From contig NW_020312817.1 in assembly GCF_003265705.1 (NCBI RefSeq), positions 26,803,861-26,867,860 on the forward strand: a DNA stretch of 64,000 nt, written 5' to 3'. This stretch comes from Callorhinus ursinus (lineage: Eukaryota; Chordata; Mammalia; Carnivora; Otariidae). The notes under the pieces are model-generated. The model was not told the DNA's origin and did no database searches. It worked only from the letters and a program-made list of their open reading frames with translations. Positions 1 to 11,503 of this stretch are shown one piece after another (the stretch's first letter is position 1; each line of letters begins with the position of its first letter). Both the position numbers and the translations under genes were made by a program.

Positions 1-70
1 TATGATTTTCCATATGACTATTGCCTTTTAAAAATTAATTTACATAGCATAAAACTTGTCTCTTTAACAG

Positions 71-205
71 GAAATGGAAAGGTCAGTAGTTGCACAGCTG
101 CCGAAGGTAGTTTCACATCTCTCACTGGACTTCTAGAAGTTGAACCCCTGCACTTTACTTGTGTGTCAACTAGTGATGGCACCAGAATAGAAAGGGATGA
201 TGCAA
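71..205 (+). CDS. BIRC6: BIRC6 exon e1
   Basis: Acceptor tttaacag|g and donor gcaa|gtacgt bound 135 nt. Reading from base 73 it gives NGKVSSCTAAEGSFTSLTGL and ends ...TRIERDDA plus the A of a split ATG codon completed by e2 (DDA-M-SSFG). The two bases at 71-72 complete a codon begun in an exon before the window. An open frame runs on past the donor into the intron but stops soon, and the splice to e2 restores the BIRC6 frame. Confidence 0.93.
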
Positions 206-1052
206 GTACGTTTACTGGTATATACCTTCTTTTATTATTCACTCTTTCTATCATACGTTTTATGCAGAAGTGAAATCAAAGTGATTTTAAGTACTTAAAT
301 ATCAGTTTATATTATATGTAATTTCCTTTGGTGTTATGTTAAATAGAAGCTTATTAATACGGGGGAAAATCATAAGCAATTTATAGTTTTTTTCCTACCT
401 TCTAAAACAGTCTTAAATCCATTTGTTTTTATGTGTGTACATTTTTTGAAGCCTTTTAATTTGGAAAATATCAAACATAACAAAAGTAAAGGGAAAAGTA
501 TGATAGACTACATTTCCTTTACCTAGCCTCAACTCTCCTCAACTGTTGGCCAGCCTTATGTGTAGTTTTGGCATCATAATGTTATTTCTTACATTTAAAA
601 CTAATGGAATATTTAAAGCTCACAGTATATAGTATCTTTGAGAAGGCTGAGAAGAGTGAAGAGGGAATATTATTTTTCTAGATATTTTAAAGCAACTTCA
701 GATATATGAACCAATATTTGAAAGTGTTGAATATGTCATATTATTGGTGTTTTAAATGAATCAGTGGGAACTTTGTTTTTTTATATACCTTCTTTTCTGT
801 GATTTTTTTCCCTTTACATCATAGGATCAATATTTATACTTCTGTCCTGGTGCAAATAATTGAAATTTTTATAATTAAAAACATTGGATATGGTTTTATC
901 TTTATCTTACAGTCACAGAAGAGTGTGAATATTGCCTTGAGTGAATTCAGCTCTTGGTGGTTTTGTGCTTTGTGGATTTCTTTTTGTTTTCATCAGCAGT
1001 GTAACAGAAAGTAAAAACAGTTTGAGAAGCTACAAAAAATTTAATCTTAAGG

Positions 1053-1238
1053 ATTTTTTTTTTAAGATATTATTTATTTGACAGAGAGCACAAGCAGGGG
1101 GAGCCTCAGGCAGAGGGAGAGAGAGAAGCAGGCTCCCTGCTTAGCAGGGAGCCCGATGTGGGGCTCGATCCCAGGACACTGGGATCATGATCTGAGCCGA
1201 AGGCAGACGCTTAACCATCTGAGCCATCCAGGTGCCCC
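1053..1238 (-). repeat. CAN-SINE (SINEC), antisense
   Basis: Starts with a T-run (reverse of the A-tail) and ends in the reverse of the GGGGCACCTGGRTGGCTCAG head of the tRNA-Lys-derived carnivore SINE. A and B box-like segments are in the right half. Confidence 0.93.
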
Positions 1239-1707
1239 TTAAGAAGGGTTTTAAAAGGAAATTACCAGTTCTTCAAGTGCCTTTTTAAATTCAGAATCAT
1301 CTTATGTCTTCTGATCGTGGAAGTAACCACTAAGTGAAATCTTTGGCTTATGTAATTTACATGAAGTTTTCAATTAAAATCTAATCTTTCTCTTATATAG
1401 GGATGCCAAAAGGATGAAGTTTTGTGTTTGTTTTCTTGGATTGTTATAGTCATTTTGTAGAGACATACATGTACACTGGAATAGAAAAATACGTGATAAG
1501 AAATTGAATTTTCAGAGAACTCTTTTGTTACAAATCACACTCTTTCTTGGAACTGTTTTGAAATTAAGGGTCTAAAATTAATGTGTTTGAGTAAGTAATG
1601 CTTTTAGAAGGTATGAGATTTTATAACAGATGTAAGAGTAGGTTCGAAAAAGAGAAGTATTCTTCACACTCCCTTTCCTCTCCTATAAAGCAAGCAATGG
1701 AACCAGT

Positions 1708-1917
1708 ATCATTTTTTTAAAAGATGTTATTTATTTATTTATTTGAGAGAGAGAGAATGAGAGAGAGAGAGCGCACATGAGGGGGGGAAGGGTCAGAGGG
1801 AGAAGCAGACTCTGCTGAGCAGGGAGCCCGATGCCGGACTTGATCCCGGGACTCCAGGATCATGACCTGAGCCGAAGGCAGTCGCTTAACCAACTGAGCC
1901 ACCCAGGCAGGCGTCCC
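1708..1917 (-). repeat. CAN-SINE, antisense, with target-site duplication
   Basis: Full-length antisense SINE with an expanded GAGA stretch in its 3' part. It is flanked by the direct repeat TGGAACCAGT at 1698-1707 and 1918-1927, so the insertion edges are exact. Confidence 0.94.
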
Positions 1918-2109
1918 TGGAACCAGTTTCTTTAATTTCCAAAGATAGTGTGCCTATACAAGTAATCATTATCTGTATTTTGCCCATAAATGAAACCACC
2001 ACCAGCAGAGGAATTTTTATTAAATGTTAGGGCAAAGTCTTGACTGGTGGTCATAAGGTGCTTAAAGGTGACTACAGTCTCTCAACTTCTTATTTACTTT
2101 TTTTGAAAC

Positions 2110-2551
2110 ATGTTAATTGTGAAATATGATGCTCTTATGAAAAAATGCAGAAAACAATTGTATAACCAGCAGTTTATGACAAAACAAACTGTCCATGTGA
2201 CCACCAAATCAAAAAATAATATATCCAGCCCTCTAAATGGTATCTTCATGTCCCCTTCCACTTATTTCTCTCTCACTCTCTAAAAGGTAAACATTGTCCT
2301 AACTTTTAGAGTAATCATTTCTTGGTTTTTGTTTGTTTCATTGTATAATCACTTAATTATGCATTTCTGATCGCTGGTTGACTAGAGCCTTTATAATATA
2401 AATTTGTTTTTATGTATTTTTTGATCTGCCTTCTGTTCAGTGTTGTTATTGTTAAATTCATCTGTATCAGTGCATGCAGCTACTTGGTTCTTTTTCATTG
2501 CTATTTAAGATTCTCTTGTCTGCATAAAACAAAATTTATGTGTTTACTCTT
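2110..2551 (-). repeat. Old L1 (L1M-type) 3' UTR fragment, left part, antisense
   Basis: Segments such as the AAACATTGTCCTAACTTTTAG area and ATTGTATAATCACTTAATTATGCATTTC resemble the antisense of the ancient L1M 3' untranslated region. It continues on the far side of the SINE at 2552-2744. The subfamily is not assigned; edges are approximate. Confidence 0.6.
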
Positions 2552-2744
2552 TATTTTTTTTAGATTTTATTTATTTGACAGAGAGAGACACAGCGAGAGA
2601 GGGAACACAAGCAGGGGGAGTGGGAGAGGGAGAAGCAGGTTTCCCGCGGAGCAGGGAGCGCAATGCGAGGCTCGATCCCAGGACCCTGGGATCATGACCT
2701 GAGCCAAAGGCAGACGCTTAACGACTGAGCCACCCAGACGCCCC
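2552..2744 (-). repeat. CAN-SINE, antisense, in old L1
   Basis: Full-length antisense CAN-SINE. A 15-bp duplication, TATGTGTTTACTCTT (2537-2551) against TATGTGTCTACTCTT (2745-2759), brackets it with one mismatch. Confidence 0.94.
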
Positions 2745-2759
2745 TATGTGTCTACTCTT

Positions 2760-3482
2760 GATTAGTGTACTATTGATTGCTATTTGGGTTGTTCCACTGT
2801 GATGCTTTTAGTGCTACTGGATATATTATTTTCTTGGATATGAATGTACAAGTTGATTTGCTGTTTCATAGGTTTTCCGTATATTCGACTTTAGGAAGTA
2901 ACGTTACAGAAATGTACTTCTTAATTTCCAAATGTATGAGGATTTCCTAGTTACCTTGCTATTGATTTTTATTTAAATTGCTATAGGTCAAAAATTACTC
3001 TGTCAGTCTTGTACACTGTGTTGGGAATTGTAGAGGATCAGTTTTTATAAATATTCCATGAATACATGACAATAATGTTTACTCTGTACTTGTTGGTGAA
3101 GTGTACTCCGTCCGTTTAGGCAAATTTGCTAATTGTGTTCCTCAAATTCTCTGTCTTTATTGGGATTAACTCCTTGGTTTCTTTTAGTTCATAAGATCAG
3201 TATGTTAAATTCTTGTTGCAGCACCTGTGGAGGTGGCTATTTGAGTTTCATCAGTCTCTATTTTATGTATTCTGAAACTACCATACAAGTTTAGAATGCT
3301 TGTATCTTTCTTGTGAATTTAATCTTTCATCATTAGGAATTATCTCTTTATTTCTGCTAGCTGTTTTTCCTAAAGTTACTGTGTTTAATATTTATATACT
3401 TTCTATCATTTTTTCTTTTGGTTACTATTTGTATGATAAACATGTTTCCTTCTTTTTACTTTGAATTTATTCTTTCATAAGC
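2760..3482 (-). repeat. Old L1 fragment (ORF2/3' region), antisense
   Basis: Phrases such as CTTAATTTCCAAATGTATGA, TTGGGATTAACTCCTTGG and GAATTATCTCTTTATTTCTG are typical of the antisense of L1 ORF2 in mammals. The element is heavily diverged and without an open frame. It is interrupted by the RPL23A retrocopy and a SINE and resumes at 4244. Confidence 0.6.
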
Positions 3483-3499
3483 AGCTTGTAGTTGCCTTT
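3483..3499 (-). repeat. Target-site duplication, distal copy, of RPL23A retrocopy
   Basis: AGCTTGTAGTTGCCTTT, identical to 4028-4044. In retrocopy orientation it follows the A-tail, as expected for L1-driven insertion. Confidence 0.93.
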
Positions 3500-4044
<545 letters not shown>

Positions 4045-4243
4045 AAAAAAAAAAATTATGTATTTGACAGAGAGTGAGAGTGACAGAGAGAGTGGGAGCA
4101 GGAATACAAGCAGGGGGAGTGGGAGAGGGAGAAGCCGGCTTCCTGCTGAGCAGGGAGCCCGATGCAGGGCTCGATCCCAGGACCCTGGGACCATGACCTG
4201 AGCCAAAGGCAGACACTTAAGGACTGAGTCACCCAGGCACCCC
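4045..4243 (-). repeat. CAN-SINE, antisense, abutting the RPL23A retrocopy
   Basis: Antisense CAN-SINE ending in the reverse of GGGGTGCCTGGGTGACTCAG. Its tail region directly touches the target duplication of the retrocopy, so the retrocopy appears to have used the SINE tail edge as its T/A-rich target. Confidence 0.92.
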
Positions 4244-4760
4244 TATGGTTGTTTTTTTTTTATTCCGGTCTGATACTTTGTCTTTCAGTTGGAGTATTTA
4301 TTTACATTTAATGTAATTACTAGTGTATCTGTATTTAAATTTGCTATGTTTTTAATATACAAGCATTAGATTTCTCCTTTTGCCAGTTACATGTTTTTCT
4401 CTTTCCTTCTTCTTTTGGGTTTTTATATTTTTATTGGGCTATTTTTCTACTTTTTACTATTTTTAGCAGTTATCCCAGGGATCATAATATACACATACCT
4501 TTGGTATTCAGAAGTCCAACTGCTTTTTGTACTATACAGTGCAAATATCTAGAACAGTTGTCACCTTCCTGATTTAGATGGTGTTGTGATTTTATACCTT
4601 AATTTTATGTGTATTTTTATTCCCAAATACATTATTATAGTTTTTTATATTCAGTGTTCATTTGGATTTATCTTATAATTCCATTTCATCCTCTTTTCCT
4701 TTCTTTGCTTTTGAACTGAAATCAAGTATGATTTTCTTTATTTGAAAAGTATTCTGTAAA
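4244..4760 (-). repeat. Old L1 ORF2 fragment, antisense (continuation)
   Basis: Text such as GGAGTATTTATTTACATTTAATGTAATTAC is the antisense of a common L1 ORF2 segment. It continues the fragment left of the RPL23A insertion. Right edge is approximate. Confidence 0.6.
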
Positions 4761-4962
4761 TTCTCTCTTTGTTCTTGTCTACTGATGATGAATAAGCTTA
4801 GCTTTTGGGGGGAAATTTTCATTTAAAATAATTAGATGAACGAACTACACAGTCATTATCCAGATTCCGATATTATTGATATTTTTCACATTTCTTTTAA
4901 CTCTTCTTTTTCTTTGTTGAAGTACTTAAAAAGGAATCCTAGATAGTATATCTTTTTTCCTT

Positions 4963-4984
4963 TATATATATATATATATATATA
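4963..4984. repeat. (TA)n microsatellite
   Basis: About 11 uninterrupted TA units. Confidence 0.95.
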
Positions 4985-5216
4985 AAACACATATATAACC
5001 TTAAACAATGTGGATATTCTCTATAATAACTGATGCCATTTTTTATCATAATACAAACTATAATTAATCCAGATGCATTTTTATCATAACCAAATAAATT
5101 AGCATAATCAGTTCCATGTTATGCTCTGTTTCTCATACATAATTAAATTTGCCTGACTGTCATAACAATACATTTTACATTTGGCTTATTAGATTTAGAG
5201 GTGTCCTCTTCATTCT

Positions 5217-5393
5217 TGAAGTGTATTTTGACAAAAATTCTAGCTATTATTTCTCTTAGTGATTTAAAGATTATATTTTAGCTTACACTGTGTTTGTTAG
5301 ACCTTACATGTTGGTCTTATAATTCCTCTTTTAAGGTAACTGTAAGTTCTCAAGCTGTTTTTGAGATTCATTCATATTGTCTTCTTCTACTTT
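5217..5393 (-). repeat. Old L1 fragment, antisense
   Basis: Low-identity antisense L1-like sequence that continues beyond the SINE at 5413-5616. Recognised by general resemblance only. Confidence 0.4.
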
Positions 5394-5412
5394 CCCCCAC
5401 CGCCCCTTTTTT

Positions 5413-5616
5413 AATTTTAAAGGTTTTATTCATTCATTCATTTGTCAGAGAGAGAGAGAGAGTGCACAAGTAGGGGAAGTGGCAGAGGGAGAAGGAGAGG
5501 GAGAAGCAGGCTTCCTGCTGAGCAGGAGCCTGATGTGGGACTCCATCCCAGGACCCTGAGATCATGACCTGAGCCACAAGCAGATGCTTAACTGACTGAG
5601 CCACCCAGGCGTCCCT
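5413..5616 (-). repeat. CAN-SINE, antisense
   Basis: T-rich left edge, GAGA stretch, and the reverse SINE head at the right. The flanks repeat a C-rich string (CCCCCACC..CCCCTTTTTT) at 5394-5412 and 5617-5632, slightly different in length. Confidence 0.93.
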
Positions 5617-5632
5617 CCCCCACCCCTTTTTT

Positions 5633-6060
5633 AGCATTTTTCTATGATGTTGCTGTATCCCGTTTCATTTGTATTTATCCTGCTCAGGATTCATAAGGCT
5701 TCTTGAATTCTTACTTAATACCTTCTTTCAGCTTTAGAAATATCTCAGCCATTAACTGTGCAAACATTGTTTCTGGCTTGTTTTCTATCTTCACTCTTTT
5801 TGTATTTCTAATTTTCATGTGTGTTTAAGGTGTATAATTTATTGGTTTGATGCATTTATATATTATAGAGTGATTACCACCATAGCAGTTCCATGTGTGT
5901 TACACCTCATCAGTATAAATGATATAATTCTCATTTTTTTAATCTCTCCTTTTACTGTGTATGGGTATTTTTTCTAATTCATGTTGGTTTACTAATTCTA
6001 TCTTCTATGTAATTATTTATGGGGAAAAAACACCCTTCTTAACACTCTACTGCAGTGTTA
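5633..6060 (-). repeat. Old L1M fragments, antisense
   Basis: 5633-5825 resembles antisense L1 ORF2-end sequence. 5826-6060 (AAGGTGTATAATTTATTGGT and following) is the antisense of an ancient L1M 3' UTR; a second, separate copy of the same segment is at 6799-7060. Confidence 0.6.
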
Positions 6061-6234
6061 CCTCTGCTAGAAATCATGTCTCTGCTGTTGGCGCGGGTCT
6101 GTTTTTTTCCATTGTTCAATTTGTCTAGCCTTATGCCAGTACCTAATTGTCTTCATTATTACAACTTTATATTAAGCCTTGAAATCTTATAGTATACATT
6201 CGCCAGGGTTTTTTTTTTTTTTTCCTTCTTTTTT

Positions 6235-6765
6235 GGTAGATTTTAAAGATTGATATAAAGCTTGTTGTGCAGTGTCATTATCAGTGTAATTCCAGAATAT
6301 TTCCATTACTCCACAAAAGAGATTGCATAGTCATTAGCAGTCATTCCCAGTTTCCCTTTCCCTGTCATCACCTGGCTGTCACGAATCTGTGTTGTTTTTC
6401 TATGGATTTGCCTACCCCATACATTTGATATAAATGTGGAATCATATAGTTTGTGGCCCTTTTGTCTGGCTTCTTTCACTTAATATGTTTTCATGTTTCA
6501 TCCACTTAGCATGTATCAGTACATCATTTCTTTTTATGACTAAATAGTATTCCATTGTATGGATGTACCACTTTTAAAACAACTTGTATATACCTCCTTT
6601 TGTTTATCTGCTGAGAAGTTAGCAGGCATTTGGGTTGTTACTTCTTTTTGTCTGTTAAGAAAAATACTGCCATGCAGCATATTTGTGTACATTTTTGTGT
6701 TTTCAGTTCTTGAGTATATACTTAGAAGTGGAATCCACCACTTTTCTTCTTTTTGTTTTTCTTAA
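6235..6765 (-). repeat. Old L1M 3' UTR fragment, antisense
   Basis: Contains TAGTATTCCATTGTATGGAT, ATTTGGGTTGTTACTTC and GAGTATATACTTAGAAGTGG, familiar landmarks of antisense L1M 3' UTRs. The 68-codon frame at 6559-6765 is an artefact of it. Confidence 0.75.
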
Positions 6766-6798
6766 AGCTTCTATGTCTTTTTTATTTCCATTTTTCTC

Positions 6799-7060
6799 CA
6801 GTTTTATTGAGATATAATTGACATACAATATTGAGCAAGTTTAAGGTGTACAATGTATTGGTTTGATACATTTATATATTATAAAATGATTACCACTATA
6901 GTATTAGCTAATACCTCTGTCCTGTCATGTAATTACCTGTTCTTTTTCTGTGGAGAAAACATTTAAGACTACTCTTAGCAACTTTCAGGTGTATAATACA
7001 GCATTATTAATTATCAGGATGCTGTACATTAGATCTCTATTTCCATTTAAATTTTCGAAT
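6799..7060 (-). repeat. Old L1M 3' UTR fragment, antisense (second copy)
   Basis: AGTTTTATTGAGATATAATT, AAGGTGTACAATGTATTGGT and CATGCTGTACATTAGATC-like landmarks identify an L1M terminal segment. It is better preserved than the related copy at 5826-6060. Confidence 0.75.
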
Positions 7061-7167
7061 CAGCTTGACAATTTATACACCAAAAAGCTTATTAGTATTA
7101 TTTTTTTTTTTAGAATTTGAATATAAATCAGTTCGGGGAAATTGACATCTGACTATTAAGCCTTTTA

Positions 7168-7361
7168 TGGGGTACCTGGGTGGCTCAGTCATTAAGCGTC
7201 TGCCTTCGGCTCAGGTCATGATCCCAGGGTCCTGGGATCGAGCCCTGCATCGGGCTCCCTGCTCAGCAGGAAGCCGGCTTCTCCCTCTCCCACTCCCCCT
7301 GCTTGTGTTCCTTCTCTCGCTGTCTGTCTCTGTCAAATAAATAAATAAAATTAAAAAAAAA
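7168..7361 (+). repeat. CAN-SINE, sense, with perfect target duplication
   Basis: Full-length sense copy from GGGGTACCTGGGTGGCTCAG to an A-rich tail. The duplication TATTAAGCCTTTTA is at 7154-7167 and 7362-7375. Low divergence; fairly recent. Confidence 0.96.
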
Positions 7362-7379
7362 TATTAAGCCTTTTACTTC

Positions 7380-7760
7380 ATTAACATGGTGTATTTAGTA
7401 TATTTAGGTCTTCAGTTACTCCATGAGATGTTTTTTAGTTTTCACTGTTGCTGTTTTGCACATCTTTTTTAGATTAATCCCTAGCTATGTGATTTTTTTA
7501 ATGCTATTATAAGTGATATTTTTCTGAATTTTATTTCCATTTTTTTGGTTGGTGGTGTATAGAAATATAATTGATTTGTGCATATTAATCTCATATGTGC
7601 TGATACTGCTATATTAGCTTACTAATTCTTATAGTTTGTAGATTCTTAAGGACTTTTTATGGACACAATCATGGCATCTGTTAGGAGTTTTTCTTTAGTG
7701 TTTTCCTAATCATTATAAAATTTACTTTTTCTTGCTCTTTTGTGCTTTCTAAGGCTTCCT
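7380..7760 (-). repeat. Old L1 ORF2 fragment, antisense
   Basis: GTATAGAAATATAATTGATT and TGGACACAATCATGGCATCT are antisense L1 ORF2 landmarks. Diverged, with frameshifts. Confidence 0.65.
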
Positions 7761-8454
7761 ACATGATACTGAAAAAGGTGGTCATAGTCATTTTTATTTT
7801 GTTCTCATCTCCATTATTTTTATATCTGGTTTTTGAGGCCCCTAGTATCAAAATAAAAAAGATACTGAAAACTCAGACTGGGCAAAAGATTTTTAAATTT
7901 TGTGGTAGTAAGATGACATTTCTTTTGGATTGTTTATGTCTCTTATGTGTTTCTGGTGCCTTAATTCATTTCCTCATAAGTATTATTCAAGCTTTGGATT
8001 TTAAAGTGAGTAAAGGGCTAAACTCCATATGGTTAATATTGAAAATTACTTTAATGACCCAAAAAGTACAAGTACAATATCACTGCTTCAGTAAGTCTAA
8101 TAATTATTCCTCTTTGGTGGACCATTTGATGAAGCGGATATATTTCATTTTGGGTTACATAGCTTATGAGAGTTATGATTGCTCTTTTCTTTGACCATGC
8201 TTGTGTAGTTGGATTCTTGAAGGTTAAGTGTAGTATGGCTGTTCTGTAATAAATGTGTGGGTTTTTTTTTTTTAAGTTGACACTTTTAATTGTAAGAGGC
8301 TATGTACAGTTTCATTTATTGCTATCTTGTTGATTAGAGCTTAATTTTTTTTAATAGTTTTTTTTGAATCCTGGCACAGTACAGCATTGTTAGATGTTAA
8401 AATAGGCTGTCACATACCTATGTGTTGTTTTCCGCCCACCTTTTCAGGTATTTA

Positions 8455-8720
8455 TGAGCAAATGTTTTCCCTCAGCTTTTGATTCATTACCTGTAAAGTG
8501 GGATAACTGTAGTACCTACCCTGTGTGCCATTGCCAAGATGAAATGAGTTGATGTTCGTTCCGTGCTTAGCGCTGTGCCCTCCCATTGGCTTTGGTTTCC
8601 CATAGTCCTTGGTTCCAACTCTAGTTCTGCCACTGTGAGCTCTACAGGTAACTTCTCTGAGCCATTAACTAAGAAACAGAGTTCTTAGTTAAACAGAAAC
8701 AGAGCAGAGTATCTGCTTTT
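8455..8720 (-). repeat. MIR remnants, antisense (two)
   Basis: ACCTGTAAAGTGGGATAACTGTAGTACCTACC and, further on, TTCTGCCACTGTGAGC..GTAACTTCTCTGAGCC (shown in parts) are the antisense core of MIR. The order suggests two overlapping or duplicated fragments. Confidence 0.65.
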
Positions 8721-9070
8721 CAGGGTTGTTCATCTATTGAATATGTAATTAATTAAGACAGCGTCACATGGTAATGCACACTAAACATTTCCTACTATTG
8801 TAGTGGTTATCCTTCCCCAATATAACTTTCTAGTAAAGGCCTGTTATAATATCAATGTTAATGCTGTTATTAAATTTGACCTTTACTTCTTATTTTGTGG
8901 TGACCTCTTTCATTAAGTTGTGAAATTAAGCTTTTATCTTAGATTTTTCTAAAATGTTTTCCACAAATACTGGTAAATATTTAATGGAGAAAGTGATTTT
9001 TATAATGGATATTTGAGTAATACTGAAAAGGAAAGTGAAAGAAATTATTCAACTTTTTAAGGATGATAAT

Positions 9071-9264
9071 TTTCGGGACGCTTGGGTGGCTCAGTTGGTT
9101 AAGCGTCTGCCTTCAGCTCAGGTCATGATCCCAGAATCCTGGGATCGAGCCCTGCATCAGTTCCCGCCTGCTTCTCCATCTCCCACTCCCCCTGCTTGTG
9201 TTCCCTCTTTCCCTGTGTCTCTTTCTGTCAAATAAATAAACAAAATCTTGAGGGGAAGAAAAAA
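9071..9264 (+). repeat. CAN-SINE, sense, with target duplication
   Basis: Sense copy, duplication AAGGATGATAAT at 9059-9070 and 9265-9276. A short internal deletion removes part of the CTCCCTGCTCAGC region. Confidence 0.95.
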
Positions 9265-9876
9265 AAGGATGATAATGTTCATGACTAAGCAGTATGTGCC
9301 AGAATTATTTGACATAGGTCAAATCAGACATATTTCTCTCCATATTAGAGTTCTGGGGAGCATTTGGTAGGAAACATTGCTTTATATATTCTCTGTGGGC
9401 CAGACTCCATCTAGGCTATGCTTTAAAATGAGGAAATAAGGTATTTTTAAAATGATGTTCGTATAATTGAAGGTTTTTTTGAGCTTTGGGGGGAGGGAGA
9501 AGGAAGTATTGCCAAAGGAAAGCTTAGTAAAGCAAATTTCAGTTTATTTGTTATGCTCAAATTGTATAATAAGATTACTCTCATTTTGTGTTTTTATTTT
9601 AACCATATTAAATGAAATTTTTTATATGCTGAAAATATTTTAAGTTCAAAACCATACTAATTTTTCTTTGATTTGGAAGTAGTTCCTGGATTCCTTAAAC
9701 TTGAATACTGTTATTATCAATCAGTATGCTTTTACCATTAAGATTTTTCTATTGATACTCTATAGATTCTTACCTTTTAAAATGAAACTGGAGTCTTAAT
9801 GTCAAAATAGTATACTTGGAATATGTTTCTATGAACCTTTTCCTCATCCCTTTTCTCCCCCCTTGTCTTATGCCAG

Positions 9877-10064
9877 TGAGTTCCTTCGGGGTTACTCCTG
9901 CAGTAGGTGGACTGTCATCGGGGACAGTTGGGGAAGCTTCGACAGCCCTGAGTTCAGCAGCCCAGGTAGCTTTGCAGTCTCTCTCTCATGCAATGGCGTC
10001 AGCCGAGCAACAGCTGCAGGTGCTGCAAGAGAAACAGCAGCAGCTTTTGAAGCTTCAGCAACAG
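9877..10064 (+). CDS. BIRC6: BIRC6 exon e2: Ser/Ala-rich and Gln-rich coiled coil
   Basis: Acceptor tgccag|tgag; donor caacag|gttgga, a weak donor. 188 nt; TG completes the Met codon from e1, then SSFGVTPAVGGLSSGTVGEA and a heptad-like helix ending LQVLQEKQQQLLKLQQQ, which continues as KAKLEAKL in e3. The Gln/Leu spacing suggests a coiled coil. Confidence 0.96.
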
Positions 10065-10844
10065 GTTGGAGACTCTTTGGCTCTTTGTTCATGCTGTCTC
10101 TAAACTTCAAAAGCTGAAAAAGTACTGTAAAAATGACCATTATTTTCGTAAAGGAAAGTAGGTTGACCGATGTGAGCTTATCAGTTTCTACAAAAATGGA
10201 GGTAACGTCTTTGCGATATATCTAAATTTTAAAAAATAAATTTTATTTGATAAATATCTGAAGGAATAGAGTTGATATTTTGGGGGGGCAGTCTCTAAGT
10301 AAAATCTATCTGTTTCAACACTGTTGGTCAAACGTTAGAGTTACCAATTAGAATTTTTACGGATTGGAGATCCTGAAACGTTTTAGAGATGAATTGAATT
10401 CACGTGGATTAAAATTTAGTAATAATGGCAGATGCTTTGGTGATTTAATCGTGGTCTAAATGCAGTCTGTGTGATTGTAGGTGACATTATATTAGGTTAG
10501 GCACCATGAGAATCTTCCTCCTCCTGTTAATATTTTGCTTTGAGGAGAATTTTGTTTCCTTATTTACATTTATGTGGTCTTCTTCCTTTCCACCTTTGCT
10601 TTGTGGAAGTCCTTGTTCCCTAAAACACAGGAAATTATATATCAGATATTTAATGAAGTTAATATAGCGAAGAAATACTCAATTCATGTTGGGTCCATTT
10701 TTTAATCTAATTTCACTTCTCTTTTGCTAAGATCTAGTTCATCAGACCATGTTTATCTCCGTAAGCTCTTTTCCTGGGTAGTACTCCCCACAGTTTGTGC
10801 AGGCAGGAGTGGTCTATATGTTGTGGCTTTTACTTGTTTTGCAG
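10065..10844 (+). other. BIRC6: BIRC6 intron 2
   Basis: 780 bp with no repeat I recognise. The open frames that run in from e2 and across 10724-11053 are read-through or shadow frames. Confidence 0.85.
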
Positions 10845-11168
10845 AAAGCCAAGCTGGAAGCCAAGTTGCATCAGACGACGGCTGCAGCCGCTGCTGCGGC
10901 GTCAGCTGCCTCCGCAGTAGGCCCCGTTCACAACTCCGTGCCGTCCAACCCGGCGGCGGCCCCCGGCTTCTTCATCCACCCATCGGATGTTATTCCACCC
11001 ACTCCAAAGACAACACCACTGTTTATGACTCCACCACTCACCCCGCCCAATGAAGCCGTTTCTGTTGTGATTAATGCCGAGCTTGCACAGCTTTTCCCAG
11101 GCTCAGTTATTGATCCCCCAACAGTCAATCTTGCTGCACATAACAAAAATTCCAGCAAGTCCAGAATG
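10845..11168 (+). CDS. BIRC6: BIRC6 exon e3: Ala tract and Pro/Thr-rich linker
   Basis: Acceptor tttgcag|aaag, donor agaatg|gtaaat; 324 nt, 108 codons, phase 0 at both ends, so skipping would keep the frame. It begins KAKLEAKLHQTT, then an Ala-rich tract (seven Ala, then SAASAVG), then a Pro-rich stretch with IPPTPKTTPLFMTPPLTPPN. The GC-rich GCN tract (about 10880-10922) stands out from AT-rich surroundings. Several TP/SP sites could be phosphorylated, which is inference. Confidence 0.97.
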
Positions 11169-11403
11169 GTAAATTATTGTATTTTAAGTAGGTGTTCGCT
11201 TAGACATTTAAAATTATTTTGATGTATATGCTAACCTGAGAAGGCAAACTTTTCTTATACCAACTTGATTCATCAAATTAGATTGTTTATAGTATTACAG
11301 AATATATATCAGGAAATGAGACTTGTTAGTTTGATATTATGGCTATTAGCTTGTATAGAGCAAGAGTAATATCAATATAGAGTTATACTTTTTTCTTTTC
11401 TAG

Positions 11404-11503
11404 AATCCACTTGGTTCTGGTCTAGCTCTTGCAATTTCTCATGCTTCACATTTTCTTCAACCTCCACCCCACCAGTCCATTATTATAGAGCGAATGCATT
11501 CAG
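11404..11503 (+). CDS. BIRC6: BIRC6 exon e4
   Basis: Acceptor ttttctag|aat, donor ttcag|gtaatc; 100 nt coding NPLGSGLALAISHASHFLQP and on to IIIERMHS plus the first base of Gly. Phase 0 in, phase 1 out. Confidence 0.97.

Noticed and set aside
799..1014. Possible alternative exon or small gene in intron 1
   Set aside because: No fitting splice sites in frame and low-complexity hydrophobic translation.
2412..2702. Open frame of 96 codons and similar frames at 4206-3952, 5377-5637, 9035-9235, 16300-16046, 19227-19436, 40661-41327, 42445-42695, 62446-62673
   Set aside because: All run through CAN-SINEs; peptides of the WVAQ-(L/S/M)-VKRLPSAQVMI type or their reverse are translated SINE heads, not proteins.
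4963..4984. (TA)n run and AT-rich stretch at 49430-49515 as CRISPR-like or replication-origin structures
   Set aside because: Simple low-complexity DNA in a mammalian intron; no spacer structure or origin signals.
7742..8194. Open frame of 150 codons on the + strand
   Set aside because: Longest frame outside exons and retrocopies, but Phe/Leu/Ile-rich as expected of AT-rich DNA, directly follows antisense L1, and has no recognisable motif or splice sites in the BIRC6 frame.
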